Assembly (NCBI RefSeq): GCF_030068455.1
Contig: NZ_JAQOSQ010000022.1
Coordinates: forward strand, 1 to 63,124
Source: Roseofilum casamattae BLCC-M143
Lineage (GTDB): Bacteria > Cyanobacteriota > Cyanobacteriia > Cyanobacteriales > Desertifilaceae
Direction: 5' to 3'
DNA: 63,124 nucleotides
Below are positions 9,401-17,594 of the stretch, piece by piece (position 1 is the first letter of the stretch; each line of letters opens with the position of its first letter). The notes under the pieces were generated by a model. It searched no databases and had not been told where the DNA came from. It saw only the letters and a list, made by a program, of their open reading frames with translations. A program made the position numbers and the translations under genes.

Positions 9401-11752
9401 TTCAAAGGTCAAGTTTCACATATATTTGCAACCTACGTTAATAACTGGATAAAACATTTAAAGGAAGTTGATACTGTTAATAATGAGGCATTATCTGCTA
9501 GTTTGGAGTCAGGAGATTTGCTATTTCTCGGCTATATTAGGATGCTAAGAAATTTGAATTTTTTCGATCAAGGAAAGCCATTAAAAGAGATAGAAGAAAA
9601 TGTAAATAAAGAATTATTTTTGACTAAAAATATTAACAATCAAGTGGCTATGCATACGTTACGTGGGCATCATTTAGTTGTCAGAAACCTAAGGGGGAAA
9701 ACAGTAGATGTTAAATTATTTTATGACTCGGATACTAGAGAAGAAGAATATGTGCAAAGCTGCCATGATTCCAATAGCTATATAGGATTATGTTATTACA
9801 ATATTTTGAAATCGCAAGCTCTCTATTGCTACAACTTGCCAACCGAAGCACTGCCTCATTTACAAGAAGCTGAATCCCAATTACCTTCTATTTCGACTAG
9901 TTTTGGTGTTGCCCAACATAATTTTTACTATTCCTTGACTCTACTTGCTTTATATCAAGAAGTCGATCCACAGAAACAAACTTCTTATTTACAACAGGTA
10001 CGAATCAATCAAGTTCGCATGAAGAAATGGGCGGATAACTGCCCAGAAAATTTTTCACATAAATATTGGTTAGTAGAAGCAGAAATCGCCTGGAATTTAG
10101 GTGAAATAGTCGATGCGATGAGTGCTTATAATCAGGCAATTGAATTGGCAAGAGAGAATGATTTTACTCAAGAAGAGGCTCTGGCAAACCAACGTGCTGG
10201 GCAATTTTATTTACATTTACAGAACCCCAAAGTTGCCCGTATATATCTGCAAGACGCTCGCTATGCTTATGAAAAATGGGGCGCGATCGCCAAAGTGCAA
10301 CAATTAGACCGTAATTACCCAGAACTCCTCAATATCGGATCGTCTACTCCAGTAAGATTCGGAGTAAAAACCACTCGAACGAGTTCGCAAAACAATACAG
10401 AGGCCAGCTTAGATATAGCTACAGTAATTAAAGCTAATCAAGCTATTTATGAAGAAATTATTCTGGAGAAGTTATTGGTTGCTTTAATAGAAATTATTGT
10501 ACAAAATGCGGGCGCACAAGTTGGTTATTTACTCAGATTTGATGACGATCGCTTAACAATTGAAGCCAGTAAGTCGATTGACTTGGAAGAAATTTCTGTT
10601 CTGCGATCGACAACTATGGATGATGACGATATATTACCGCAAACCTTGGTTAACTATGTCGCGCGTACCCAAGAAAGTGTGGTTCTGAATGATGCTACTA
10701 GCGAGGGAAACTTTACTCATGATGAGTATATTAAAAAAAATAAACCAAAATCTATTCTCTGCGTTCCGTTTATTAACCAAGGAAAATTAGTCAGCCTTGT
10801 CTATCTGGAAAATAATTTAGCTACTGGAGCATTTACCGACGATCGCGTGGAAATCGTTCAGCTCCTCTCCGGACAAGCAGCCATCGCTCTGGAGAATGCT
10901 TACCTGTATCAAACCCTAGAAAATAAAGTGGAAGAGCGCACGGCAGAACTGGCATTAGCCAATCAAAAGATTGGTATCTTAAACGAAAAGCTAGAAGCTG
11001 AAAACATGCGGCTAAATTCTGAAATTGATGTAGCGAAAAAACTGCAAGAGATGGTACTGCCGAAAGAAGACGAATTGCAAACAATTTCCGGTTTAGATAT
11101 CGCCGCATATATGGAACCGGCTGACGAAGTGGGAGGCGATTATTACGATATCTTGCAAACTGGCGATCGCCTCACCATTGGCATCGGTGACGTCACCGGA
11201 CATGGTTTAGAGAGCGGCGTACTCATGCTTATGGCGCAAACGGCAATCCGAACATTACACAACATGGAAGAAAGTAATCCGGTGAAATTTCTAGATATTC
11301 TCAATCAAACCCTTTATGACAACCTACAACGGATGAAATGCGATAAAAATATGAGCTTATCCATTTTAGATTATCATGATGGAACCATATCTCTGAGCGG
11401 GCAACATGAAGAGACTATTATCATACGCTCGAATGGAAAAATCGAACAAATAGATACGATCGACTTAGGATTTCCCATCGGATTAGATACCGAAATAGCG
11501 GAATTTATCAGTAGCATGGATATTGAGTTAGATGCGGACGATATTGTGGTGCTCTATACCGATGGAATCACCGAAGCAGAAGATATTAATGGTAATTTCT
11601 ACGGTCTCGATCGCTTGTGTCGGGTTATCCTCGAGTGCCGCGATCGCAATGCCAACGAGATCCGCGCGCAAGTTATTGCCGACGTGCGTGCATTTATCGC
11701 CAGTCAAAAAGTGTTTGATGACATCACCTTAGTTATCTTAAAACAGCAATAA
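6482..11752 (+). CDS. Giant signalling protein: Ser/Thr kinase, AAA ATPase, GAF, PP2C/SpoIIE phosphatase (copy 2)
   Basis: Paralogue of the preceding gene with exactly the same length, 1756 residues, so every motif keeps its number: HKD at 126-128, Walker A at 323-330, phosphatase Asp at 1570 and 1694. The kinase segment has DFG (VIDFG) where copy 1 has DLG. Identity is clear but moderate over most of the protein, and the linker and sensor segments diverge most (for example residues about 890-1140). By contrast the phosphatase domain is almost base-for-base identical to copy 1 from about 11237 to 11657. The two copies probably share an output target but read different inputs. The 107-base gap before this gene is AT-rich and may hold its own promoter. 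Confidence 0.9.
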   Translation: MLSLPGYQTLEKIYDSSNSEVYRAIRQQDNRPVILKVLKEDYPTPSELTRYKQEYQLTHSLGLSGAIAAYDLQSYQNTLVIVLEDFGGKSLRNLYQNTQFTFTQLLQIFIKIADALGQLHAANIIHKDINPANIVFNPKTEILKVIDFGISTRLSKESPALKNPNSLEGTLAYISPEQTGRMNRSLDYRSDFYSLGISYYELLTKELPFATKDELELVHCHIAKQPDFSQAIPVVLQNIIAKLMSKNAEDRYQSAWGLKYDLQHCLEKWQSEGNLRSFVLGSFDVSDKFQIPQKLYGRQDEIQILLDAFKRVKKRSEMMLIAGYSGIGKSALVQEIYKPITEKRGYFISGKFDQFQRNVPYSAIVAAFKSFMKQLLSETTANLERWKANFLEALGSNGQVIIDVIPELELIIGPQPAVDELGPTESQNRFKLVFQNFIRVCCSREHPLALFLDDLQWTDAATLKLIELMMTDKTLKNLFLIGAYRDNEVSATHPLMELVNELQKKEIAIARINLMNLRLPHISQLIQDTVFCDRSRAKNLAKLILRKTEGNPFFVNQFLLNLYSKSLIKFDHEFQDWDWDLDEINQQNITDNVVELMVEKLRKLEGNTQNVLKFAACIGASFDLHTLSIVAEESEKQLFDELIAAVESGLVLPLSELDRNLLIQDYQFLHDRVQQAAYALIPQDDKQFIHLKIGQLLLKNYSAQEQEENIFDIVGHLNVGFSRIEQLDDRLKAIQLNLKAAQKAKQATAYSTALEYLKTGVRYLPDDSWEAHYRLTFDLYKEHCELEYLNSDFAASKQLSTTILANAQSALDKCEIYRILALQNTMSANYREAFAATKAGLALFDIKLPDIDASFQELDAALQIELQEIKAHLGDRKIASLKDAPENNDPQARMVIKLLCFSAPATFFTNMNLWNIFVAKMVKISLKNGLSAESTVGFATYAMFLAANQEEYALSYEFGRFAIELSDRFHHTGFKGQVSHIFATYVNNWIKHLKEVDTVNNEALSASLESGDLLFLGYIRMLRNLNFFDQGKPLKEIEENVNKELFLTKNINNQVAMHTLRGHHLVVRNLRGKTVDVKLFYDSDTREEEYVQSCHDSNSYIGLCYYNILKSQALYCYNLPTEALPHLQEAESQLPSISTSFGVAQHNFYYSLTLLALYQEVDPQKQTSYLQQVRINQVRMKKWADNCPENFSHKYWLVEAEIAWNLGEIVDAMSAYNQAIELARENDFTQEEALANQRAGQFYLHLQNPKVARIYLQDARYAYEKWGAIAKVQQLDRNYPELLNIGSSTPVRFGVKTTRTSSQNNTEASLDIATVIKANQAIYEEIILEKLLVALIEIIVQNAGAQVGYLLRFDDDRLTIEASKSIDLEEISVLRSTTMDDDDILPQTLVNYVARTQESVVLNDATSEGNFTHDEYIKKNKPKSILCVPFINQGKLVSLVYLENNLATGAFTDDRVEIVQLLSGQAAIALENAYLYQTLENKVEERTAELALANQKIGILNEKLEAENMRLNSEIDVAKKLQEMVLPKEDELQTISGLDIAAYMEPADEVGGDYYDILQTGDRLTIGIGDVTGHGLESGVLMLMAQTAIRTLHNMEESNPVKFLDILNQTLYDNLQRMKCDKNMSLSILDYHDGTISLSGQHEETIIIRSNGKIEQIDTIDLGFPIGLDTEIAEFISSMDIELDADDIVVLYTDGITEAEDINGNFYGLDRLCRVILECRDRNANEIRAQVIADVRAFIASQKVFDDITLVILKQQ

Positions 11753-11821
11753 ACCCGCCATTTAAAGTATGATAGCTGAAGACAAAACCCTCAATGTTAG
11801 CCACAGCCAATTGGAGAGACT

Positions 11822-13537
11822 ATGAGCTATCGGATGGATCGCCGCGCCTATGCGGAAACTTACGGCCCCACAGTTGGCGATCGCCTGCGCCTCGCCGACA
11901 CCGAGTTAATTATCGAAGTCGAGCGCGACTATACCACCTACGGCGATGAAGTAAAGTTTGGCGGCGGGAAAACCATTCGCGATGGAATGGGACAATCTCC
12001 TATTGGTAATAACCAGGACAATGGTGCGGTAGATGTCGTCATCACCAATGCCCTGATTCTAGACTGGTGGGGTATTGTCAAAGCCGATATCGGTATTGTC
12101 GGCGGGAAAATTCACAAAATTGGGAAAGCCGGCAATCCCTATATTCAGGATAATGTCGATATTATCATCGGTCCCGGCACCGAAGCGATCGCCGGAGAAG
12201 GCATGGTGCTCACGGCTGGCGGTATCGATTCGCACATCCATTTTATCTGTCCGCAACAGATCGAAACGGCGATCGCATCCGGCATCACCACTATGCTCGG
12301 TGGCGGAACCGGCCCCGCCACTGGAACCAATGCCACCACCTGCACCCCCGGCCCCTGGAACCTGCATCGCATGTTGCAAGCTGCCGACGCCTTTCCCATG
12401 AACCTCGGCTTTATGGGGAAAGGAAATAGCGCGCAAACCCCAGCGCTCGTCGAGCAGATCGCAGCCGGAGCCATGGGGTTGAAACTCCATGAAGACTGGG
12501 GAACCACTCCAGCAGCGATCGATACCTGCTTGTCCGTAGCCGACGACTACGACGTGCAAGTTGCCATCCACACCGATACCCTGAACGAAGCAGGTTTCGT
12601 CGAAAACACCATCGCCGCCTTCAAAAACCGCGCCATCCATACTTACCATACCGAAGGCGCCGGTGGCGGTCACGCACCGGATATCATTAAAGTCTGCGGT
12701 CAACCCAACGTTCTCCCCTCTTCTACCAACCCCACCCGTCCCTATACCCTCAACACCCTAGAAGAGCATCTGGACATGCTCATGGTTTGCCACCATCTCG
12801 ATCGCTCTATCCCAGAAGATGTGGCCTTTGCCGAGTCGCGCATCCGCCGGGAAACCATCGCCGCTGAAGATATCCTCCACGACATGGGCGCCTTTAGTAC
12901 CATCGCTTCCGACTCCCAAGCCATGGGACGAGTGGGAGAAACCATCATCCGCACCTGGCAAACGGCGCACAAAATGAAGGTGCAGCGAGGGCCGTTGGAA
13001 GGAGATAGCGATCGCAACGACAATACCCGTGCCAAACGCTATGTGGCTAAATATACGATTAACCCCGCCATCATGCACGGCATTTCCCGGTATGTGGGGT
13101 CAGTCGAAGCAGGGAAAATTGCCGATCTCTGTCTGTGGAAACCGGCCATGTTTGGCGTAAAACCAGAGCTAGTGCTGAAAGGAGGCGCGATCGCCTACGC
13201 GCAAATGGGAGACCCCAACGCCAGCATTCCCACCCCGCAACCGGTACACATGCGTCCCATGTTTGCCAGTTTCGGCGGCTCGATGGCAGCAACCTCATTT
13301 ACCTTCGTTTCCCAAGAAGCCATAAAGCGGGAGATTAACCAGCAGTTGAACTTAAGTAAAACCCTGCTTCCGGTGGAAAATACCCGCCACATTAGCAAAC
13401 GCAACCTCAAACTCAATGACGCTCTTCCACACATTGAAGTCGATCCGCAAACCTATGAAGTACGCGCCGACGGAGAGCTACTCACCTGCGAACCTGCCAC
13501 GATTTTACCCATGGCCCAACGCTATTTTCTCTTTTAA
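11822..13537 (+). CDS. ureC: Urease alpha subunit
   Basis: 571 residues, the normal length for UreC. It hydrolyses urea to ammonia and carbamate in the cytoplasm as the catalytic subunit of the UreABC complex. Nickel-site features are present: His138 and His140 in DSHIHF, the carbamylated Lys221 in GLKLHEDWG, and the mobile-flap Cys323 in MVCHHLD. The start at 11822 is supported by GGAGAG about six bases upstream and by the standard N-terminus [16 protein letters not shown]. ureA, ureB and the accessory genes are not nearby, which is usual in cyanobacteria where urease genes are scattered. It follows copy 2 of the kinase/phosphatase gene by 69 bases, with no evident functional link. Confidence 0.97.
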   Translation: MSYRMDRRAYAETYGPTVGDRLRLADTELIIEVERDYTTYGDEVKFGGGKTIRDGMGQSPIGNNQDNGAVDVVITNALILDWWGIVKADIGIVGGKIHKIGKAGNPYIQDNVDIIIGPGTEAIAGEGMVLTAGGIDSHIHFICPQQIETAIASGITTMLGGGTGPATGTNATTCTPGPWNLHRMLQAADAFPMNLGFMGKGNSAQTPALVEQIAAGAMGLKLHEDWGTTPAAIDTCLSVADDYDVQVAIHTDTLNEAGFVENTIAAFKNRAIHTYHTEGAGGGHAPDIIKVCGQPNVLPSSTNPTRPYTLNTLEEHLDMLMVCHHLDRSIPEDVAFAESRIRRETIAAEDILHDMGAFSTIASDSQAMGRVGETIIRTWQTAHKMKVQRGPLEGDSDRNDNTRAKRYVAKYTINPAIMHGISRYVGSVEAGKIADLCLWKPAMFGVKPELVLKGGAIAYAQMGDPNASIPTPQPVHMRPMFASFGGSMAATSFTFVSQEAIKREINQQLNLSKTLLPVENTRHISKRNLKLNDALPHIEVDPQTYEVRADGELLTCEPATILPMAQRYFLF

Positions 13538-13586
13538 CTTAACATCAGTTTTGGATCGGCCAGCAGCCGTGAAGTGGGGAGATCTC

Positions 13587-13651
13587 AGAAACCGGGTTTC
13601 TTGCCTCTACCTCAAGCCAGAAGTCTCATCGGTTGGAGAAACCCGTTTTCT
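13587..13651. repeat. Dispersed hairpin repeat, copy A
   Basis: An interrupted inverted repeat: AGAAACCGGGTTTCT at 13587-13601 and AGAAACCCGTTTTCT at 13637-13651. Each arm is itself nearly palindromic, and the spacer is about 35 bases. The same design recurs at 37703-37766 and 61315-61376, with a compact version at 27278-27314. It lies between the convergent ureC and htrA genes and could also act as a terminator. Confidence 0.75.
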
Positions 13652-13700
13652 CGCCTCATAGTAGACTTTTTTCTGGTTCTTATCCAAAACTCAGGTTAAC

Positions 13701-14912
13701 TTATTCTGCCGGAAATACACCAGGACGAACGACAAGATTCTCAGACTTTCCGTTGCGGCGAACGGTTATATTCAATGGCTCTCCCACCTTCGTGTTCTGC
13801 ACCAATTGTTGCACTTGACCGGCTTCCGAAATCGTTTCTCCTGCGATTTCCACAATGACATCACCCGCGCGAATTCCAGCTTGAGCCGCTGGAGAGTTGG
13901 GAATCACTTGTACGATTAAGACGCCTCGATCTTCGAGAATCGTAAAGTCACTATTAGGACTATTGTTAATGTCGGCTTTTAGCTCGGGAGTTAAGGCGAC
14001 CATCTGAATGCCTAAGAAAGGATGATCCACTTCACCTTTAGTGACGAGTTGCTCGGCAATATCTTGGGCGGTATTAATCGGAATCGAAAATCCCAATCCT
14101 TGCGCGCCTTGAATAATAGCCGTATTAATCCCAATCACTTCTCCCTTTTGATTGAGCAACGGGCCGCCCGAGTTTCCCGGATTAATCGCCGCATCGGTTT
14201 GAATAAAGCTAACTCGCTTGTCGGGAATGCCCACTTGCGCGCTGGAGCGTCCGGTAGCGCTGATAATGCCCACGGTAACTGTATTATCCAAGCCGAGGGG
14301 ATTGCCGATCGCGATCGCCCACTCTCCCGGTTCCAGCTCGTCGGAGTTCCCCAGTTGCACGTGGGGGATATTTTCGCCCTCAATTTTCACCACGGCCACA
14401 TCGGTTACCGGATCGGTTCCCAATACTTTTCCTTCTAAGGTTCTCCCATCTTTGAGGGTAACATCTACCGTATCTGCCCCTTCAATTACGTGAGCGTTGG
14501 TGAGAATAATGCCTTCGCTATTAATAACAAAACCCGAGCCAGATCCCCTCACTTCCCGCTCCCGAGGAACGGGGGACGAACGACCGAAAAAGCGGCGAAA
14601 AAAGGGATCGTTAAACACATCGGGTACTTGTTGGGTGACAATTCGAGAGGCATCGATGCGAACCACGGACGGGCCGACATTTTTCACTACCTGACTGACG
14701 AAACTGTCATTATCTCCCGCGACTAGGGGGGCAGAGATGGGCGAGATTAAGGAACTCGATGCCACTGGATTCAATACTCGTGGCGATCGCGATAGCACTT
14801 GAGTTCCCACTAAAGTTACGGCACTGCCAAAGAGCATAACCGTTAGATACATCAGAGATTGTTTCCAGGAGGCGGGTTGACGAGAGTTATCGGAAGGGTT
14901 GGAGTTGGCCAT
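13701..14912 (-). CDS. HtrA/Deg-type serine protease with PDZ domain
   Basis: 403 residues. A short N-terminal stretch followed by one hydrophobic segment (about 20-40) marks a signal anchor or signal peptide, so the enzyme works in the periplasm or thylakoid lumen side. The trypsin-like domain has the full catalytic triad: His141 (TNAHV), Asp171 (TDVAVV) and Ser248 (NPGNSGGP). One PDZ domain follows (about 290-390) with GVLIVQVIPNSPAAQAG. This matches the cyanobacterial HhoA/HhoB/HtrA group, which degrades or refolds damaged envelope proteins under heat and light stress. I cannot say which of the three paralogues it is. It is convergent with ureC. Confidence 0.93.
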   Translation of the reverse strand: MANSNPSDNSRQPASWKQSLMYLTVMLFGSAVTLVGTQVLSRSPRVLNPVASSSLISPISAPLVAGDNDSFVSQVVKNVGPSVVRIDASRIVTQQVPDVFNDPFFRRFFGRSSPVPREREVRGSGSGFVINSEGIILTNAHVIEGADTVDVTLKDGRTLEGKVLGTDPVTDVAVVKIEGENIPHVQLGNSDELEPGEWAIAIGNPLGLDNTVTVGIISATGRSSAQVGIPDKRVSFIQTDAAINPGNSGGPLLNQKGEVIGINTAIIQGAQGLGFSIPINTAQDIAEQLVTKGEVDHPFLGIQMVALTPELKADINNSPNSDFTILEDRGVLIVQVIPNSPAAQAGIRAGDVIVEIAGETISEAGQVQQLVQNTKVGEPLNITVRRNGKSENLVVRPGVFPAE

Positions 14913-15002
14913 GAATTGAATCGAGTGAGATGGGCGAAAGAAATTAATTAAAAATTAATAATGAATAATTAACAATGGGGATTGTTCGAGGTTAGTCCCG
15001 TG

Positions 15003-15908
15003 CTAGATTTCCCAGGAGTCTGGTTCGTCTGGTTCGGGCAAGTCGTCTCTTTCTGTCTCCAGGTCAATGCTGGCGATGCGATCCTGATAGGTGGTGGCAT
15101 CTAAACCGCGACCTTGTTTGGCAAACTCGGGATCGATAACTTTTTCTAAAGCGGCGATGCGATCGCGAGCGTGGGGATGGGTGCTGAGAACTGTGGGAAC
15201 CGATCGCGCTCGGACCAGTTTTTTCATGAAGTCTACCATGCCGATCTGAGCATAACCATCGGCAGTCATCATTTTGAGTCCGAGAGCATCGGCTTCGTAT
15301 TCGGCTTCGCGGGAGTGAGGTAGGCGCAGGGCAATCTCTACGCCCATTTGCACGGCTCGGTTGCGATCCAATCCCGCAGCGCTAGCGAGTCCTCGGGTTA
15401 TGGCCAGGCGACGCATCTGCTTAATGGCATGGCGTTGCGAGATGTGAGCAATTTCGTGACCGATGACGCTGGCGAGTTCGGCTTCATTCTCGGCTTCGGC
15501 AATTAATCCGGTATGAATATAGACAAATCCGCCCAGGGTGGCGAAGGCATTAACAGATTCGTCGTCTACAACTTGGAAGGTGTAACGAAATACGGAAGAG
15601 GGGGGACGGGAGCTTTCTCGCACTAAACGCTGGCCGATGCGATCGATATAATCATTCATTACTTCATCGTCGTACAACCGGACTTCTCGCGTCACTAATT
15701 GCTGGTTAATTTCTTTACCCAGAGCCATTTCTTGGCGATCGCCTAAGGTCGCCAGTTGGATCGCTTGAATGGCATCGGGCAAGATATCCCAAATCGAAAA
15801 TCCCTGACTCCCTTGCGGAGTCGCGATCCAAAGTCCGAGAGCAATCCATATTGAGAGTATGGGATAAATCCACCGGCGATACCGAACTTGCTGCATAAGG
15901 CGTAACAT
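15003..15908 (-). CDS. M48-family zinc metalloprotease
   Basis: Zinc-site motif HEIAH within SVIGHEIAHISQRH, and a downstream third-ligand region EYEADALG, identify an M48 (HtpX/Oma1/BepA-like) peptidase, probably in envelope protein quality control. I choose the ATG at 15908 (301 residues) because it is followed by a basic stretch and a hydrophobic segment that make a sensible signal peptide. The frame stays open upstream to 16058, but that extra stretch looks non-coding. It is in the same orientation as the HtrA protease gene, 90 bases upstream of it, so the two may be co-regulated envelope proteases. Confidence 0.88.
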   Translation of the reverse strand: MLRLMQQVRYRRWIYPILSIWIALGLWIATPQGSQGFSIWDILPDAIQAIQLATLGDRQEMALGKEINQQLVTREVRLYDDEVMNDYIDRIGQRLVRESSRPPSSVFRYTFQVVDDESVNAFATLGGFVYIHTGLIAEAENEAELASVIGHEIAHISQRHAIKQMRRLAITRGLASAAGLDRNRAVQMGVEIALRLPHSREAEYEADALGLKMMTADGYAQIGMVDFMKKLVRARSVPTVLSTHPHARDRIAALEKVIDPEFAKQGRGLDATTYQDRIASIDLETERDDLPEPDEPDSWEI

Positions 15909-16081
15909 CCGTAAGGGTTGAGTGCGCTTAGACGTACTGCGACGACCAAAAGTTGCGGTTGCGAACGCACAATTGACTGTCTGTGGAGATTGCTGGCAGC
16001 TTACCGAAGCCAGGACTTGCGGCGGGTTGCCTGGCTGGCATCTTAGCTTAATCCTCATCCCTCGTCAGCGATCGCCTCCCA

Positions 16082-16342
16082 TCAACAGGAATTGGTTAAC
16101 TCGCCGTCTGATTCTAACTCATCGGCCACCCGATTGACGAGGATCGAACAAAGCAAAAATCCGATGCCCGCAATACTTAGTAACATGAGAAAGAGTACGC
16201 TTTGGCTTAAGCCAATCAGATTGCGATAAATGCCCCGGACGGGTTGCCAAGATTCCGTTGCCGATGGTTGCTGGCAGGAATGCTCGGGAACAGAGGTAAT
16301 GGAGGTTGAATACGATAATTCTCTCATGGCAGTTTCACCCAT
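16082..16342 (-). CDS. Small single-span membrane protein, unknown function
   Basis: 86 residues with one clear hydrophobic helix near residues 46-68 (SVLFLMLLSIAGIGFLLCSI), a polar N-terminus and an acidic tail. I do not recognise the family. Another in-frame ATG at 16327 (81 residues) has GGTGAAA upstream and may be the true start. It lies upstream of the M48 peptidase gene in the same direction and divergent from menC. Its hydrophobic pattern and clean frame suggest a real gene, but no function can be assigned. Confidence 0.55.
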   Translation of the reverse strand: MGETAMRELSYSTSITSVPEHSCQQPSATESWQPVRGIYRNLIGLSQSVLFLMLLSIAGIGFLLCSILVNRVADELESDGELTNSC

Positions 16343-16494
16343 TATTTTATTGATGGACTAACAATTTGGTGATGCTGGTGTTATTCCTGATGAGATTTAT
16401 AAGATTATCTCTTAAATTATAGTCGATCGCAGGGGATTGCTGAATACCCTCACCGATCGGTAAAACTCGAGTGCTATTCAATAGTTGAGCAAAT

Positions 16495-16529
16495 TATAAT
16501 TATAGAATAAACTAGCTATTTACTATAAT
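16495..16529 (+). promoter_or_regulatory. Possible menC promoter region
   Basis: Two perfect TATAAT hexamers lie at 16495-16500 and 16524-16529, just ahead of the menC start at 16547. Neither has a convincing TTGACA partner, so which is used, if either, is uncertain. Confidence 0.3.
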
Positions 16530-16546
16530 AACAGTATTGTTTCTCT

Positions 16547-17527
16547 ATGGGGATCGATTTTCATAAATCTAAAGATACTCGAAATTATCGGGTTCGATAT
16601 CAGCCCTATTGTCGTCAGTTCCAGCAACCACTCCAGACCCATCACGGGTTATGGAGCCATCGCGAGGGAATTCTAATTCAGCTCAGTGCTTTAGACTCCG
16701 GCGATCGCCTGCGGGAAGGTTGGGGAGAAATTGCTCCATTACCTTGGTTTGGCTCGGAAAGTGTTACAGAAGCTTTAAACTTTTGCCGATCGTTTCCCGA
16801 TACAATTAGAGCGGTCGATCTGGTAAAAGTTCCCGATCGCTTGCCGGCTTGCCAATTTGGTTTTGAGTCTGCCTTTATCGATTTACACCCATCTGGAACC
16901 AAAAGCAATAGGTTTAAATACTGCGGTCTCTTACCGACAGGAAAGGCCGCACTTAACCCAGAGTTATCCGTTTGGCGATCGGGATATTCCACGTTGAAAT
17001 GGAAAATTGGGGTTGCCGAGATGAGTGAAGAACTCGACCTATTTCACCAACTTATTTCTAATCTTCCAATAGGAATGCAACTCCGGCTCGATGCCAACGG
17101 TGGATTAAGCACAACTCAGGCACGGGAGTGGTTAGGCGCTTGCGAACATGCTCCCATTGAATTCTTAGAACAACCCTTAGCCGTATCGGAATTCGCCGCA
17201 ATGCAACGCTTAGCTGCCGAGTATTCCACCCCTATTGCTTTAGACGAGTCGGTCGCAACTTTCCCGCAATTAGTACAATGCTACGAGAAAGGATGGCAAG
17301 GCATTATGGTAGTAAAACCAGCCATTTGCGGATTTCCTTCCAAGCTACACCAGTTTTGCCACGAGCATCCTATAGATCTGGTGCTCTCATCAGTTTTGGA
17401 AACGGCGATCGCCCGTCGCACCATTCTCAGATTAGCCGCTACCCTGCCCAACCTCCACCGTCCTCTCGGGTTGGGTACGGGCCACTGGTTTGCCGATTCC
17501 GCTCCGGTTGACACCGCTCGAACGTGA
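16547..17527 (+). CDS. menC: o-Succinylbenzoate synthase
   Basis: 326 residues, enolase superfamily. MenC dehydrates SHCHC to o-succinylbenzoate in the menaquinone/phylloquinone pathway, which in cyanobacteria supplies the photosystem I quinone. The expected catalytic motifs appear in order: the Lys pair region LKWKIGV, metal ligands in RLDANGG, FLEQPL and ALDESVA, and the second Lys in VVKPA. The length is normal. The end of the gene carries a consensus promoter for the next gene, so transcription of the 792-residue protein need not depend on menC. Confidence 0.9.
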   Translation: MGIDFHKSKDTRNYRVRYQPYCRQFQQPLQTHHGLWSHREGILIQLSALDSGDRLREGWGEIAPLPWFGSESVTEALNFCRSFPDTIRAVDLVKVPDRLPACQFGFESAFIDLHPSGTKSNRFKYCGLLPTGKAALNPELSVWRSGYSTLKWKIGVAEMSEELDLFHQLISNLPIGMQLRLDANGGLSTTQAREWLGACEHAPIEFLEQPLAVSEFAAMQRLAAEYSTPIALDESVATFPQLVQCYEKGWQGIMVVKPAICGFPSKLHQFCHEHPIDLVLSSVLETAIARRTILRLAATLPNLHRPLGLGTGHWFADSAPVDTART

Positions 17528-17535
17528 GTTATAAT
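17508..17535 (+). promoter_or_regulatory. Consensus sigma-70-type promoter
   Basis: A perfect TTGACA at 17508-17513, a 16-base spacer and a perfect TATAAT at 17530-17535. The predicted start is near 17542, giving a leader of about 50 bases before the ATG at 17595. The -35 box lies inside the last codons of menC and the -10 box just after its stop. It is the best promoter match I noticed in the window. Confidence 0.75.
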
Positions 17536-17594
17536 AATCGGTTGACTAGGGTGACTAACTGAGCAAGAAATAGTCAAAGAGATGCAAGGGGACT

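Noticed and set aside
12059-12703. 214-codon frame opposite ureC
   Set aside because: It lies entirely within the well-supported ureC and has Gly/Val-rich shadow composition; it arises from GC-biased codons on the other strand.
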